Under the pieces are notes generated by a model. It saw only the letters and a list, made by a program, of their open reading frames with translations, was not told the origin of the DNA and searched no databases. From assembly GCA_949285255.1 (NCBI GenBank), contig CASDXV010000002.1:85758-149757 (forward strand): a stretch of DNA of 64,000 bases, written 5' to 3'. Origin of the DNA: an uncultured bacterium. Lineage in GTDB: Bacteria > Cyanobacteriota > Vampirovibrionia > Gastranaerophilales > Gastranaerophilaceae. Shown here piece after piece: positions 40,864-49,564 of this stretch (positions within the stretch are counted from its first letter, which is position 1; each line of letters begins with the position of its first letter). Position numbers and translations under genes: made by a program.

Positions 40864-41995
40864 AGCTTTTATCTATAAGAAATACAAAGAAATGCCGCTT
40901 TTGGATAAATACATCTTAAAGCAGCTTTTGGAGGTATTTTTAATGGGTGTAATAATATTCACATCCATCATCTTTGCCTCTGAAACTTTTACTCAGCTTA
41001 TAAAACAAATCACGCTCTATGGCATACCCTTTAACATTGCCCTTATGATGATTGTACTTAACCTGCCTCAAGTGTTTGTACTTACAATACCAATCTCAAC
41101 ACTTTTTGCAACCGTTATGACAATAAACAGACTAAGTCTAAACTCTGAAATTACGGTGCTTAAAGCCTGCGGTATAAGTATTTCAAGAATATCAAAACCC
41201 ATTTTTGCATTTGCTATTGTTATGACATTTGTGAGCTTTTTTATAAGCGAGGTAATAGTTCCTACAACAAGTATGACATCAAAACACCTCGCCATTTATT
41301 CGCTGCAAAATAAACACGTACCTGAGGGCAGAATGAATTTTACCCTAAAAGACTCAGGTAAAGACGGCGTATTAAAAAGGCTTATATACGTTGAAAAATG
41401 TGAAGATAAAACCCTAAACAACATAACCCTTGTTGACTTGTCCGACAAAGATGCAATACAAATAGTTCAGGCAAAAGCCGGCAGAACAGGGGCTTTAGGC
41501 TGGATATTTAACGGCGGGGTAATTTATACTATTTCAAAAAGCGGAAAAATCTTTAACACAAGCCTTTTTGACGATTCAACCGTAAGTTTTGGCATTGAAA
41601 ACGCAGACGGACTTGTAAAAGAAACCGCAAGTCAGTATAACTTCTTTAAACTTTTAAAATACATAAACAAAAACAAACTGGATAAAGATTTTGTTGAAAA
41701 ACTGAAAGTCAAATACCAAGTTGACCTCTATGACAAGCTGGCGCTGCCCGTTACAACACTTGCACTTACAATAGTAGGCATCCCGCTTGCAATTACACCT
41801 CCTCGTGTAAGATATAACAGAGGATTTTTGTTCAGTGTAATTATAATTTTTGTGTACTATTTAATTCGCGCGTTCTCGCTGAATTTGGGCGAAACAAAGG
41901 CAATATCGCCGTTTATGGCGGCGTGGCTGCCTGTTATTTCTATATTTCTTATAGGCTCATACCTGTATTACAAAAAAGCCTATACAATAAGCTAG
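40820..41995 (+). CDS. LptF/LptG-family LPS export permease (YjgP/YjgQ)
   Basis: Inner-membrane component of the ABC transporter that pulls LPS out of the membrane; evidence for a diderm envelope. 391 residues with an N-terminal amphipathic helix (PLLDKYILKQLLEVFLMG), three N-terminal membrane segments, a beta-jellyroll periplasmic region (about 150-290) and three C-terminal segments. The IPISTLFATVMTINRLSLNSEITVLKACGIS coupling helix block is diagnostic. The start could also be the ATG at 40892, avoiding most of the overlap with tyrA. LptF and LptG are not distinguishable here. Confidence 0.88.
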   Translation: MTKKVKISSIPSLIKAFIYKKYKEMPLLDKYILKQLLEVFLMGVIIFTSIIFASETFTQLIKQITLYGIPFNIALMMIVLNLPQVFVLTIPISTLFATVMTINRLSLNSEITVLKACGISISRISKPIFAFAIVMTFVSFFISEVIVPTTSMTSKHLAIYSLQNKHVPEGRMNFTLKDSGKDGVLKRLIYVEKCEDKTLNNITLVDLSDKDAIQIVQAKAGRTGALGWIFNGGVIYTISKSGKIFNTSLFDDSTVSFGIENADGLVKETASQYNFFKLLKYINKNKLDKDFVEKLKVKYQVDLYDKLALPVTTLALTIVGIPLAITPPRVRYNRGFLFSVIIIFVYYLIRAFSLNLGETKAISPFMAAWLPVISIFLIGSYLYYKKAYTIS

Positions 41996-42888
41996 AGTGC
42001 TATTTTTGACAAGACGTCGGGGAACTCGTCAATTAACACTTGTGCAAAAACAATAGGGTCAATTTGCGTTGCTACAACCTGCAGCAAATCAGGCGGCAGC
42101 TCTTCTACCATAGGAATCAAAAACTCGGGGTCAAGCACTTCCATGGATTTTAAAATGTCGTGTTTTTCCATTGTACGCATAGGGCGCGTTATATTTTCGG
42201 GGTTAATTTCTTCCATAAGTTTGGGCTTTTCTTTGCACAAGCCTACCATAAGGTCGATTTTATCAGTTCTTTTCATTCTTTGAAGCATTTTAGTAAAGTC
42301 ATCGTCTTTCATAGCCTCAAGGAACTGCAGCTGTTCTTCCTGATTTTTTTCTTTCATTTGAACACCGAACTGTTCGACAAGAATCCTCTCAAGCTCGGTA
42401 GGGTCAAGGGATTCAAAATATTTCATGACATCTTTTCGCTCTACTTCATCGTTTTCAAGAAACTTGTTCATCTCTTGAGTCGGCATGAGAGAAAAAATGT
42501 CCTTCAGTGTAAAGTTTTGCAAGACAACGCTTAAGAGCTCTTCTGTCGGGAGCTTGTTTAGCATTTCTATTATTTTATCTACCCTAAAATATCTTAAACC
42601 CCAGAGCAAATCATCCTGCTCAAGATAAGGAATAAGTTTTTCAAGGTCATTTTCAGATAAATTTCTGATAATCAAAAACCTGTTCTTGGGGTCCATTAAC
42701 TGCAAAAGCTTAGCCAGCTTTTGCGGATTTTGCATTGCAGAAGAAATCAGAGCCGCCGCAGAGTTACCCTGCTCCTGTTCAAGCTCCATGATTTCTTCAA
42801 TACTTTTTGTAGCGTACTCGTTTAGTCTTCGAGTGCTAATCTCAAAGTATTGCGTCAAATAATTCAAATCCAGATTTAGCTGAATCAA
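41992..42888 (-). CDS. Helical-repeat protein, MgtE_N/FliG-like
   Basis: A 298-residue soluble, entirely helical protein. Repeated segments such as MQNPQKLAKLLQLMDPKNRFLIIRNLSENDLEKLIPYLEQ and LDPEFLIPMVEELPPDLLQVVATQIDPIVFAQVL resemble the MgtE N-terminal/FliG armadillo-like repeats, without the MgtE membrane domain. That fold occurs in the flagellar switch protein FliG and chaperone MotE, so a motor role is possible in this flagellated genome; nothing in the neighbourhood confirms it. The stop interlocks with that of the lptF/G gene (CTAG). Confidence 0.75.
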   Translation of the reverse strand: MIQLNLDLNYLTQYFEISTRRLNEYATKSIEEIMELEQEQGNSAAALISSAMQNPQKLAKLLQLMDPKNRFLIIRNLSENDLEKLIPYLEQDDLLWGLRYFRVDKIIEMLNKLPTEELLSVVLQNFTLKDIFSLMPTQEMNKFLENDEVERKDVMKYFESLDPTELERILVEQFGVQMKEKNQEEQLQFLEAMKDDDFTKMLQRMKRTDKIDLMVGLCKEKPKLMEEINPENITRPMRTMEKHDILKSMEVLDPEFLIPMVEELPPDLLQVVATQIDPIVFAQVLIDEFPDVLSKIAL

Positions 42889-43003
42889 TTTTTTAACCCC
42901 GTGTAATTGTTTTTGCTGATATAAAGGTACACTTTACCCATATATAATAATTAACAATTTTTGTAAGAGCAAATTACGCACTTTTGAAAAATTGTAACAC
43001 AGG

Positions 43004-45817
43004 TTAACAATTGATTGCTTGAGCACAATCCTCACAAATACCATCAGTGTTCAAGTCGCGGTATTTCCAGCATCTTTCGCACTTTTGACCTTTTGCTTTT
43101 TGGATTTTTACACTGTAGCCGTCTTGTTCAAACTCACTAATTGTATCAAAATTTGCGTTCTTGTTTACTAAAACATGAGATACAATGTATAAATCTCCTA
43201 AATCATCAGCGTATTTTTCAAGCAGGGCTTGATTTTTAGCGTCATCTGAAGTTATTAAAATATCCACTTCAAGAGAGCTGCCGACAATTTTTTCATCTCC
43301 CGAACGAAGAGGCTCAATAGCGTGAGATACGATATCACGAGTTTTTAGAAGTTGAGAAAACTCTTCTTCAAGTTCAGGGTTATCCCACTGAGGTTTAACT
43401 TTAACCCAGTCTGAAAGCAAAATACTCTCTAAACCGCCCCTTTGGCACTCGGGCATATTTTGCCAGATGTCCTCTGCCTGATGAGGCATAACCGGAACTA
43501 AAATGCGCACAAGAGTTTGAAGTATTTCATACATTACACTCTGACATGCGCGACGTGAGAGCGATTTTTTACCCGAGGTATACAATCTGTCTTTTACAAT
43601 ATCAAGGTAAAAAGAGCTCAAGTCAACTGCTGCAAAGTTTTGCAGGTATTGGAAATATTTATAAAATTCATAATTCTCAAATGCCTCGTCAACATTTTTA
43701 ACAAGAGAATTCAGACGAGAAAGGGCAAATTTATCAATACTTTTTAGCTCATTGTATTGAACATAATCACTCTTAGGGTCAAAGTCAAATAAGTTACCCA
43801 ATAAGAATCTTGCGGTGTTTCTTGTCTTTTTAAAAATTTCAACAAGCTGCTTAATTATATTTTCACCGATTTTAATATCGTTTCTGTAATCAACACTTGC
43901 CGCCCAAAGCCTTAGGACATCTGCGCCATAAACTTTTGTAACTTCTTGAGGAAGAATAACATTTCCTAAAGACTTAGACATTTTTCTTCCCTCACCGTCA
44001 AGCACAAAGCCGTGAGTTAAGACGGTTTTATATGGTGCAATTCCTTTTGTTGCAACGCAAGTTAAAAGAGATGACTGGAACCAGCCCCTGTGTTGGTCAG
44101 AACCCTCTAAATACATCTCAACGGGGATTGTGCCAAGCTCGTCGCTTCTTTTTTCTACAACGGCTGACCAGGAAGAACCTGAGTCAAACCAAACGTCCAT
44201 GATGTCCGTTTCTTTTTCAAACTCACTGCAGCCGCATTCGCACTTATAACCCTCGGGCAAGAAGTCTTTTGCTTCGTATTTTACCCAAGCATCGGAAGAT
44301 TCTTTTTCAAATTTATTTGCAATTATTTCTATACTTTCTTTTGTAACGATTGGTTTTTGACATTTTTTACAATACAGAACAGGAATAGGCACACCCCAAG
44401 CTCTTTGGCGAGAAATACACCAGTCAGAGCGGTTTTCAACCATGTTAGAAATTCTTTTTTCTCCTGCTGCAGGTATCCAAGTTACATTTTTAATAGCTTC
44501 AAGAGTTTTGTCTTTAAAATCGCCGACTTTTACAAACCACTGAGGAGTTGCCCTGTACATAACGGGGTTTTTACATCTCCAGCAGTGAGGATAACTGTGA
44601 GTTATTGGCGACTGTTTAATAAGCGCGCCAAGCTCTTTTAATTTTTCTATTACAAGAGAATTTCCCTTGTAATATGGTACGCCCTCAAGCTCAGGAACTT
44701 GGCTTGTCCAGCGGCCTTTTGAATCAAAAGGCGAAAATGTTTCTATGTCATATTTTTGGCAAACTTCCCAGTCCTCAAGACCATGGCCCGGGGCAGTGTG
44801 AACAGCACCCGTACCTGCTTCAAGAGTAACATGTTCTCCAACAAGTATTGGAGAGAACCTCTCATACATCGGGTGTTTAGTTCTGAGGTTTTCTAATTCA
44901 ATACCTCTTACACAAGAGCCGACAAGCTTAATGTCTCTCCATTCAACATCATTTGTATAGCTTTCTAAAAGTTCTTTTGCAACTATATAGTTAGCGCCCT
45001 GATATTCAAAAATCTGATATTCAAAATCAGGATGCAAGCTTATTGCCATATTAGATGGGATTGTCCAAGGGGTTGTTGTCCAGATGATACTGTATAGAGG
45101 CTTATTTGAATCAAGATTTGCCATTTTGTAGATTTTTTCAGTATCCTCATCGACAAATCTGAATTTTACATATATTGACTCTGATGTATGGTCAGCGTAT
45201 TCGACTTCGGCCTCAGCAAGAGCGGTTTCGCAGCTTGCACACCAATAAACAGGTTTTAAGCCTTTTTGAACATAGCCTTTTTGATACATATCATAAAAAA
45301 CTCTTATCTGTTGAGCTTCAAACTCGGGAGCAATTGAAAGATAAGGGTTTTCCCAGTTGCCCCAAACGCCTAAGCGCTTGAAGTTTGCCTCTTGTCCTTT
45401 TAAATTCTTAAGAGCAAACTCACGGCATTTTTGTCTGAGCTCATATGGAGTAAGTGCCTCTCTGCCGCCTTTTATGTTCTTTACAACGGCGTTTTCAATA
45501 GGCAGACCATGAGCGTCATAACCGGGGACATACGGCGCATAGTAGCCTTTTTGAGATTTATATTTTATAACTATATCTTTTAAAATTTTGTTTAGTGCAG
45601 TACCTATGTGAATTTTATCGGAACTTAAATACGGAGGGCCGTCGTGGAGAATGAACTTATTTGCCTTGTCGCGCTGAGCAATGTTTTTTTCATAAATTTT
45701 GTTATCTTCCCAAAATTTTTGAATTTCAACTTCTCTGACAGGTGCGTTAGCACGCATTGCAAGAGTTGTTTGCGGCAAGTTAAGCGTATTTTTAAATTCT
45801 TTTTTGTCCTCTGGCAT
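43004..45817 (-). CDS. ileS: Isoleucyl-tRNA synthetase
   Basis: Class I synthetase, 937-938 residues. Seen: GWFQSSLLTCVA, the GRKMSKSLGN loop, the CP1 editing domain (TWTTTPWTIPSNMAISL), and C-terminal zinc cysteines CERCWKY...CEDC. The HIGH signature is changed to HIGT (residues 70-73) after PPYLSSDKI, one residue longer than the usual PPYANGDI. I choose the ATG at 45817, which has GAGGA eight bases upstream; a GTG at 45832 has none. Confidence 0.96.
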   Translation of the reverse strand: MPEDKKEFKNTLNLPQTTLAMRANAPVREVEIQKFWEDNKIYEKNIAQRDKANKFILHDGPPYLSSDKIHIGTALNKILKDIVIKYKSQKGYYAPYVPGYDAHGLPIENAVVKNIKGGREALTPYELRQKCREFALKNLKGQEANFKRLGVWGNWENPYLSIAPEFEAQQIRVFYDMYQKGYVQKGLKPVYWCASCETALAEAEVEYADHTSESIYVKFRFVDEDTEKIYKMANLDSNKPLYSIIWTTTPWTIPSNMAISLHPDFEYQIFEYQGANYIVAKELLESYTNDVEWRDIKLVGSCVRGIELENLRTKHPMYERFSPILVGEHVTLEAGTGAVHTAPGHGLEDWEVCQKYDIETFSPFDSKGRWTSQVPELEGVPYYKGNSLVIEKLKELGALIKQSPITHSYPHCWRCKNPVMYRATPQWFVKVGDFKDKTLEAIKNVTWIPAAGEKRISNMVENRSDWCISRQRAWGVPIPVLYCKKCQKPIVTKESIEIIANKFEKESSDAWVKYEAKDFLPEGYKCECGCSEFEKETDIMDVWFDSGSSWSAVVEKRSDELGTIPVEMYLEGSDQHRGWFQSSLLTCVATKGIAPYKTVLTHGFVLDGEGRKMSKSLGNVILPQEVTKVYGADVLRLWAASVDYRNDIKIGENIIKQLVEIFKKTRNTARFLLGNLFDFDPKSDYVQYNELKSIDKFALSRLNSLVKNVDEAFENYEFYKYFQYLQNFAAVDLSSFYLDIVKDRLYTSGKKSLSRRACQSVMYEILQTLVRILVPVMPHQAEDIWQNMPECQRGGLESILLSDWVKVKPQWDNPELEEEFSQLLKTRDIVSHAIEPLRSGDEKIVGSSLEVDILITSDDAKNQALLEKYADDLGDLYIVSHVLVNKNANFDTISEFEQDGYSVKIQKAKGQKCERCWKYRDLNTDGICEDCAQAINC

Positions 45818-45992
45818 ATCCTTATTCCTCACATAAATACAATATTATTCTATGATAAAAAAAATTATTTTCAAAATTCACTAAGTACACAGAAATTTGA
45901 TATTAAGAAATGTAAAAAAATTTTCAATAATATCAACAATTCGGCTTTACACACTTTGACACTATACGCGTTAATAAAAGAAAGGTTAGCGT

Positions 45993-46997
45993 ATGTTATC
46001 AATTTCCCCAAGCTACACAAATAATTTAGGTGCAATAACTAAATTAGCATCCAACCCCATAAAAAAAGTGTCGTTATCATTCAAGGGCAATACCGAAGGC
46101 TTACAGCAAGACGCATTTGTTAGAAGTACAGACGCCCAAAAGGCACTTTTTAAAGAATCAAAAGCTCAATACGGCAAAAAACTTGAAAAATTAGGCTATG
46201 ATGCTTTTAGTGAAGGAAATTACAGGGCTTGCATTAAAAGCTTAGAAAAAGCCCTAACCATAAACCCTGAATCCGCTCGCGCTTGGCATTCTAAAGCAAG
46301 TGCAGAAAAGGAACTCGGGTTATACGAAGAGGCAATTCAAGATTACACAAGAGCACTTGCGCTAAATCCAAATAGTCATAAAAGTCTTTGTCTAAGAGGC
46401 TTAACAAAAGCAAGATATGCTCAGAGCATAAAAAAAGACAGCCCGCAAAACGCAAAAGACCTTTATGAATCGGCAGTTATAGACTACACCAAAAGTCTTG
46501 GAATAAGACCAAGTGCAGATTTATACGACCATAAAGCCGACGCACTTATGGCTTTAAGCAAACGCAAAGAAGCCATTGAAGCGCTAAATCAAAGCATTAT
46601 ATTAAACGAAGCAGCACTTGAAAAATACCCTGACAACATAAGTTTAAAAATAAAACTTGGCACTGCGCACCATAAAAAAGGTAAATGTCTGCGAGCAATA
46701 GCGCCAAGCTCTATATCAAACATAAACCTTAAATCACGAGATGAATTCACAAAAGCCTTAGAATACCTGCCAAACTCTGCAAATACATATTTTGAAAGAG
46801 CAAAAACCAATAAAAGAATTAACTCTGATGATGCCAGAGCAGATATACAAAAGGCAATTGAGTTAGCGCCTGAAAGAGGTCATTATCTTGAGTTCTACGG
46901 TAATATGCTGATAATGAGTGATGACCCGCAAGAAAGAGAAATGGGTTTCAATTATCTTACAAACGGAATTCTCTTAAGACATGAACAAGAACAATAA
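45993..46997 (+). CDS. TPR protein with N-terminal FKG motif
   Basis: 334 residues. The N-terminus has KKVSLSFKGNTEG, the same F-K-G element as the transglycosylase at 15615. From residue 48 tetratricopeptide repeats follow (AFSEGNYRACIKSLEKALTINPESARAWHSKA; EEAIQDYTRALALNPNSHKSLCLRG; and others to about residue 300). No signal peptide. TPR arrays bind protein partners; partner unknown. Ribosome site AAAGG precedes the ATG, and a terminator closes the gene. Confidence 0.85.
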   Translation: MLSISPSYTNNLGAITKLASNPIKKVSLSFKGNTEGLQQDAFVRSTDAQKALFKESKAQYGKKLEKLGYDAFSEGNYRACIKSLEKALTINPESARAWHSKASAEKELGLYEEAIQDYTRALALNPNSHKSLCLRGLTKARYAQSIKKDSPQNAKDLYESAVIDYTKSLGIRPSADLYDHKADALMALSKRKEAIEALNQSIILNEAALEKYPDNISLKIKLGTAHHKKGKCLRAIAPSSISNINLKSRDEFTKALEYLPNSANTYFERAKTNKRINSDDARADIQKAIELAPERGHYLEFYGNMLIMSDDPQEREMGFNYLTNGILLRHEQEQ

Positions 46998-46998
46998 A

Positions 46999-47028
46999 AA
47001 AAAAGGCTCTCTTCTGAGAGCTTTTTTA
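46999..47028 (+). terminator. Terminator after the FKG-TPR gene
   Basis: Stem GCTCTC/GAGAGC with TTCT loop, A-rich before and TTTTTT after. Confidence 0.88.
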
Positions 47029-47063
47029 TTGCTTTTAATATTTGATGTGATAACCTTGTAGCT

Positions 47064-47933
47064 ATGGATAATACGTTAAAAATAGCTATCCCTAACAAAG
47101 GGAGACTTTCAACAAAAATTTATGAACTTTTAAACAACGCAGGACTGTCTTTTGGTACAAAAGATGAAAGATGCCTAAAAATCGCAACTCGTGACGGCAA
47201 ATATTCTCTAATTTTTGTCAGAACTCAAGACATTCCAAGATTCTTGGATGCAAAAGTTGCTGATGTGGGCTTTACCGGCTGGGATGTCGTAGTTGAAGAA
47301 GGCGTTGAACTTGATAAAGTTAAAGACTTTGACTTTGGCGCATGTGAAATGGTAGTGGCGGTTAAAGATGAAGATACTTATAAAACCCCATCTGACCTTC
47401 CAAATGAAATTAATGTTGCGACATCTTTTCCAAACATTGCGAAAAAATATTTTGAAAGTTTAGGCAAAAAAGCAAAAATTATCGAAGTATCGGGAGCGGT
47501 TGAAATTACACCCTCATTAGGGCTTAGCGATGTTGTAATTGATATAACATCAACAGGCTCAACTCTTAAGTCAAACAGGCTCAGAATAATTGATAAAATT
47601 ATTAAATCAACGGCAGTAATTGTTGCAAGAAAAAACCTTGAAGAAGACAAACAAAAGAAACTGAACTCGCTTATAAGGGCTCTTGACTCGGTAATTGACG
47701 CTCAAGAGAAAAAATACCTTATGGTACATGTTCCAAAAAATAAAATTGAAGAGGTCAAAAGCTTTATGCCGGGGTTGTCCTCCCCTACTGTTACGCAGCT
47801 TTGGGGTGATAGCGAAAATGTTGTAATCCACGTTGTTGTGGATAAAGACAAAGTCTATGACAGTATTGACCACCTAAAATCCATAGGCGGCAAAGGCATT
47901 TTGATTTTAACCGTTGACCAGATGGTGAAATAA
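47064..47933 (+). CDS. hisG: ATP phosphoribosyltransferase, long form
   Basis: First step of histidine synthesis. Catalytic domain: IAIPNKGRLSTKIYELL, LIFVRTQDIPRFL, DVGFTGWDVV, and the PRPP loop DVVIDITSTGSTLKSNRLR. A C-terminal ferredoxin-like regulatory domain (MVHVPKNKIEEVKSFMPG...GILILTVDQMV) marks the hexameric HisG-L type, which needs no HisZ and is feedback-inhibited by histidine. Length 289. Its stop overlaps the mazG start (TAATG). Confidence 0.95.
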   Translation: MDNTLKIAIPNKGRLSTKIYELLNNAGLSFGTKDERCLKIATRDGKYSLIFVRTQDIPRFLDAKVADVGFTGWDVVVEEGVELDKVKDFDFGACEMVVAVKDEDTYKTPSDLPNEINVATSFPNIAKKYFESLGKKAKIIEVSGAVEITPSLGLSDVVIDITSTGSTLKSNRLRIIDKIIKSTAVIVARKNLEEDKQKKLNSLIRALDSVIDAQEKKYLMVHVPKNKIEEVKSFMPGLSSPTVTQLWGDSENVVIHVVVDKDKVYDSIDHLKSIGGKGILILTVDQMVK

Positions 47934-48697
47934 TGAAAAACAATATTGAAAAACTCCTTGAAACAATGCGCATTTTAAGGGGAGAAAACGGCTGCAAGTG
48001 GGATAGAGAGCAAACTCATAAAAGCATTAGAGAAAATATGCTTGAAGAGGCGTATGAGGCGATTGATGCCATAAATGCAAATGATATGAAACACCTTAAA
48101 GAAGAGCTTGGCGATGTGCTTTTGCAAGTTGTACTGCATGCGCAAATTGCAGATGACAACGGTTATTTTAACTTTGATGATGTGGCAAAAACTATTAATG
48201 AAAAGCTTATACACCGTCATCCGCACGTATTTTCAGACACCAAAGTAGCTGATGTAGGAGAAATTTTATCCAACTGGGAAAAGTTAAAACAAGAGGAAAA
48301 ACCTCACAGGAAAAGTGTTTTAGACGGCATTTCAAAATCTCAAAGCGCACTTATGAAGGCTCAAAAAATCTCTAAAAAAGCAGTGAGAGTCGGTTTTGAG
48401 TGGCAAAATATCGAGCAGCTTAAAGACTGCGTAAAAAGCGAGTTTGTTGAGTTTGAAAACGCAAAAACCCAGCAAGAAAAAGAGGAAGAGTTTGGCGATA
48501 TTCTCTTTGCCCTTGTTAATTTGGCAAGGTGGAATAAAATTGATGCCGAGCAGGCGCTAAATATTGCAAATGAAAAATTTACAAAAAGATTTAAAAAAAT
48601 GGAAGAACTCGCCCAAAAACCCCTTAGTGAATTGAGTTTTGATGAGTGGGATGCACTCTGGCGCAAAGCTAAAAAAGAAGTCATAAGTGAGCTTTAA
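47933..48697 (+). CDS. mazG: Nucleoside triphosphate pyrophosphohydrolase MazG
   Basis: House-cleaning all-alpha NTP-PPase. Seen: GCKWDREQTHKSIRENMLEEAYEAIDAI and EELGDVLLQVVLHAQIA (metal-binding ExxE and ExxD), then HRHPHVF and a second MazG half (EEFGDILFALVNLARWNKIDAEQAL). The 254 residues match full-length MazG. Coupled to hisG by a one-base overlap; HisE, which acts directly after HisG, is a relative, so a phosphoribosyl-ATP side role is conceivable. Confidence 0.94.
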   Translation: MKNNIEKLLETMRILRGENGCKWDREQTHKSIRENMLEEAYEAIDAINANDMKHLKEELGDVLLQVVLHAQIADDNGYFNFDDVAKTINEKLIHRHPHVFSDTKVADVGEILSNWEKLKQEEKPHRKSVLDGISKSQSALMKAQKISKKAVRVGFEWQNIEQLKDCVKSEFVEFENAKTQQEKEEEFGDILFALVNLARWNKIDAEQALNIANEKFTKRFKKMEELAQKPLSELSFDEWDALWRKAKKEVISEL

Positions 48698-48701
48698 AAG
48701 C

Positions 48702-48730
48702 TTTACAGATAAGGCTGTTTAACGTATAAT
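48702..48730 (+). promoter_or_regulatory. Promoter of the calcineurin-like gene
   Basis: TTTACA (48702-48707), exactly 17 bases, TATAAT (48725-48730), then six bases (CACCCT) to the ATG. Best-formed example of the leaderless arrangement in the window. Confidence 0.75.
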
Positions 48731-48736
48731 CACCCT

Positions 48737-49555
48737 ATGAGAAAATTAATTTTAATATTTATTTTCACTATATTTTTTTCAGGTGTTGCAAGTGCAAAAA
48801 GTGTTGAGTTTTCGGTAGTTTCAAATGCGGGAGTTCAAACCGATACATCGGTTAAAGATGCTCAAAAACTCACTCCCTCAATTAAGAAACTCATGGATTC
48901 AATAGAGTTAATAAACAATAACGGCAGTGAGTTTACAATATTTTTGGGCGATAATCTTGCAGCAGCCAACAAATACAACCTTGTAATGTTTTCAAAAATT
49001 ATAAGAAAACTAAAAAAACCCGTCTATGTAGCCATTGGCGATAAAGACGTTGCGCAGACAAAAAATCTTGATAAAAAAGAATACTATAGAATTTTAAATC
49101 TTTTTTCCAAAAACAGAATAAAACAACTCCCCGAGGCTAAAAAAATAAACGGCTTTGTATTTGTATTTATGGACGGAGTAAATCAGTTTATACCCACACA
49201 GTACGGATACTACAAGGAAGACGAGCTTGCTTTACTTGATATGATTTTAAAAAAATACAAAAAAGACCCTGTGATAATTGTGGGGCATTATCCGATATAC
49301 CCGTCTGATGAGATAAAAGAGTCAATGCTGCCGCATAATATAGAAAATTTTTATAACGTACTATCAAATTATAAAAACGTCATAGCAGTTATTTCAGGAC
49401 ATCATAATATTGATGATGAGTACACAAAAGACGGGATTTATAACATATCGCTGCAGTCATTGGATAAAAATTCAGAATTTAAAAAAATCTACATTGACTA
49501 CACCGACAGGGCAAAATTCACTTTCGTAAAAACCAGAGTATACAAGGTAGAATAA
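48737..49555 (+). CDS. Secreted calcineurin-like phosphoesterase with a degraded metal site
   Basis: 272 residues with an N-terminal signal peptide (LILIFIFTIFFSGVASA). The fold is recognisable from FLGDNL, IGDKDV (for GNHD), VGHYPIYP and SGHHNIDD. The first-strand D-x-H motif is replaced by VVSNAG, and GNHD and GHxH are altered, so one metal site appears lost and activity may be weak or absent. It is followed after 9 bases by the ArnT-like gene with which it is probably co-transcribed. Confidence 0.82.
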   Translation: MRKLILIFIFTIFFSGVASAKSVEFSVVSNAGVQTDTSVKDAQKLTPSIKKLMDSIELINNNGSEFTIFLGDNLAAANKYNLVMFSKIIRKLKKPVYVAIGDKDVAQTKNLDKKEYYRILNLFSKNRIKQLPEAKKINGFVFVFMDGVNQFIPTQYGYYKEDELALLDMILKKYKKDPVIIVGHYPIYPSDEIKESMLPHNIENFYNVLSNYKNVIAVISGHHNIDDEYTKDGIYNISLQSLDKNSEFKKIYIDYTDRAKFTFVKTRVYKVE

Positions 49556-49564
49556 GGAGTAAAG

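Noticed and set aside
45818..45832. GTG start for ileS
   Set aside because: No ribosome site is positioned for it, whereas GAGGA is eight bases before the ATG at 45817.
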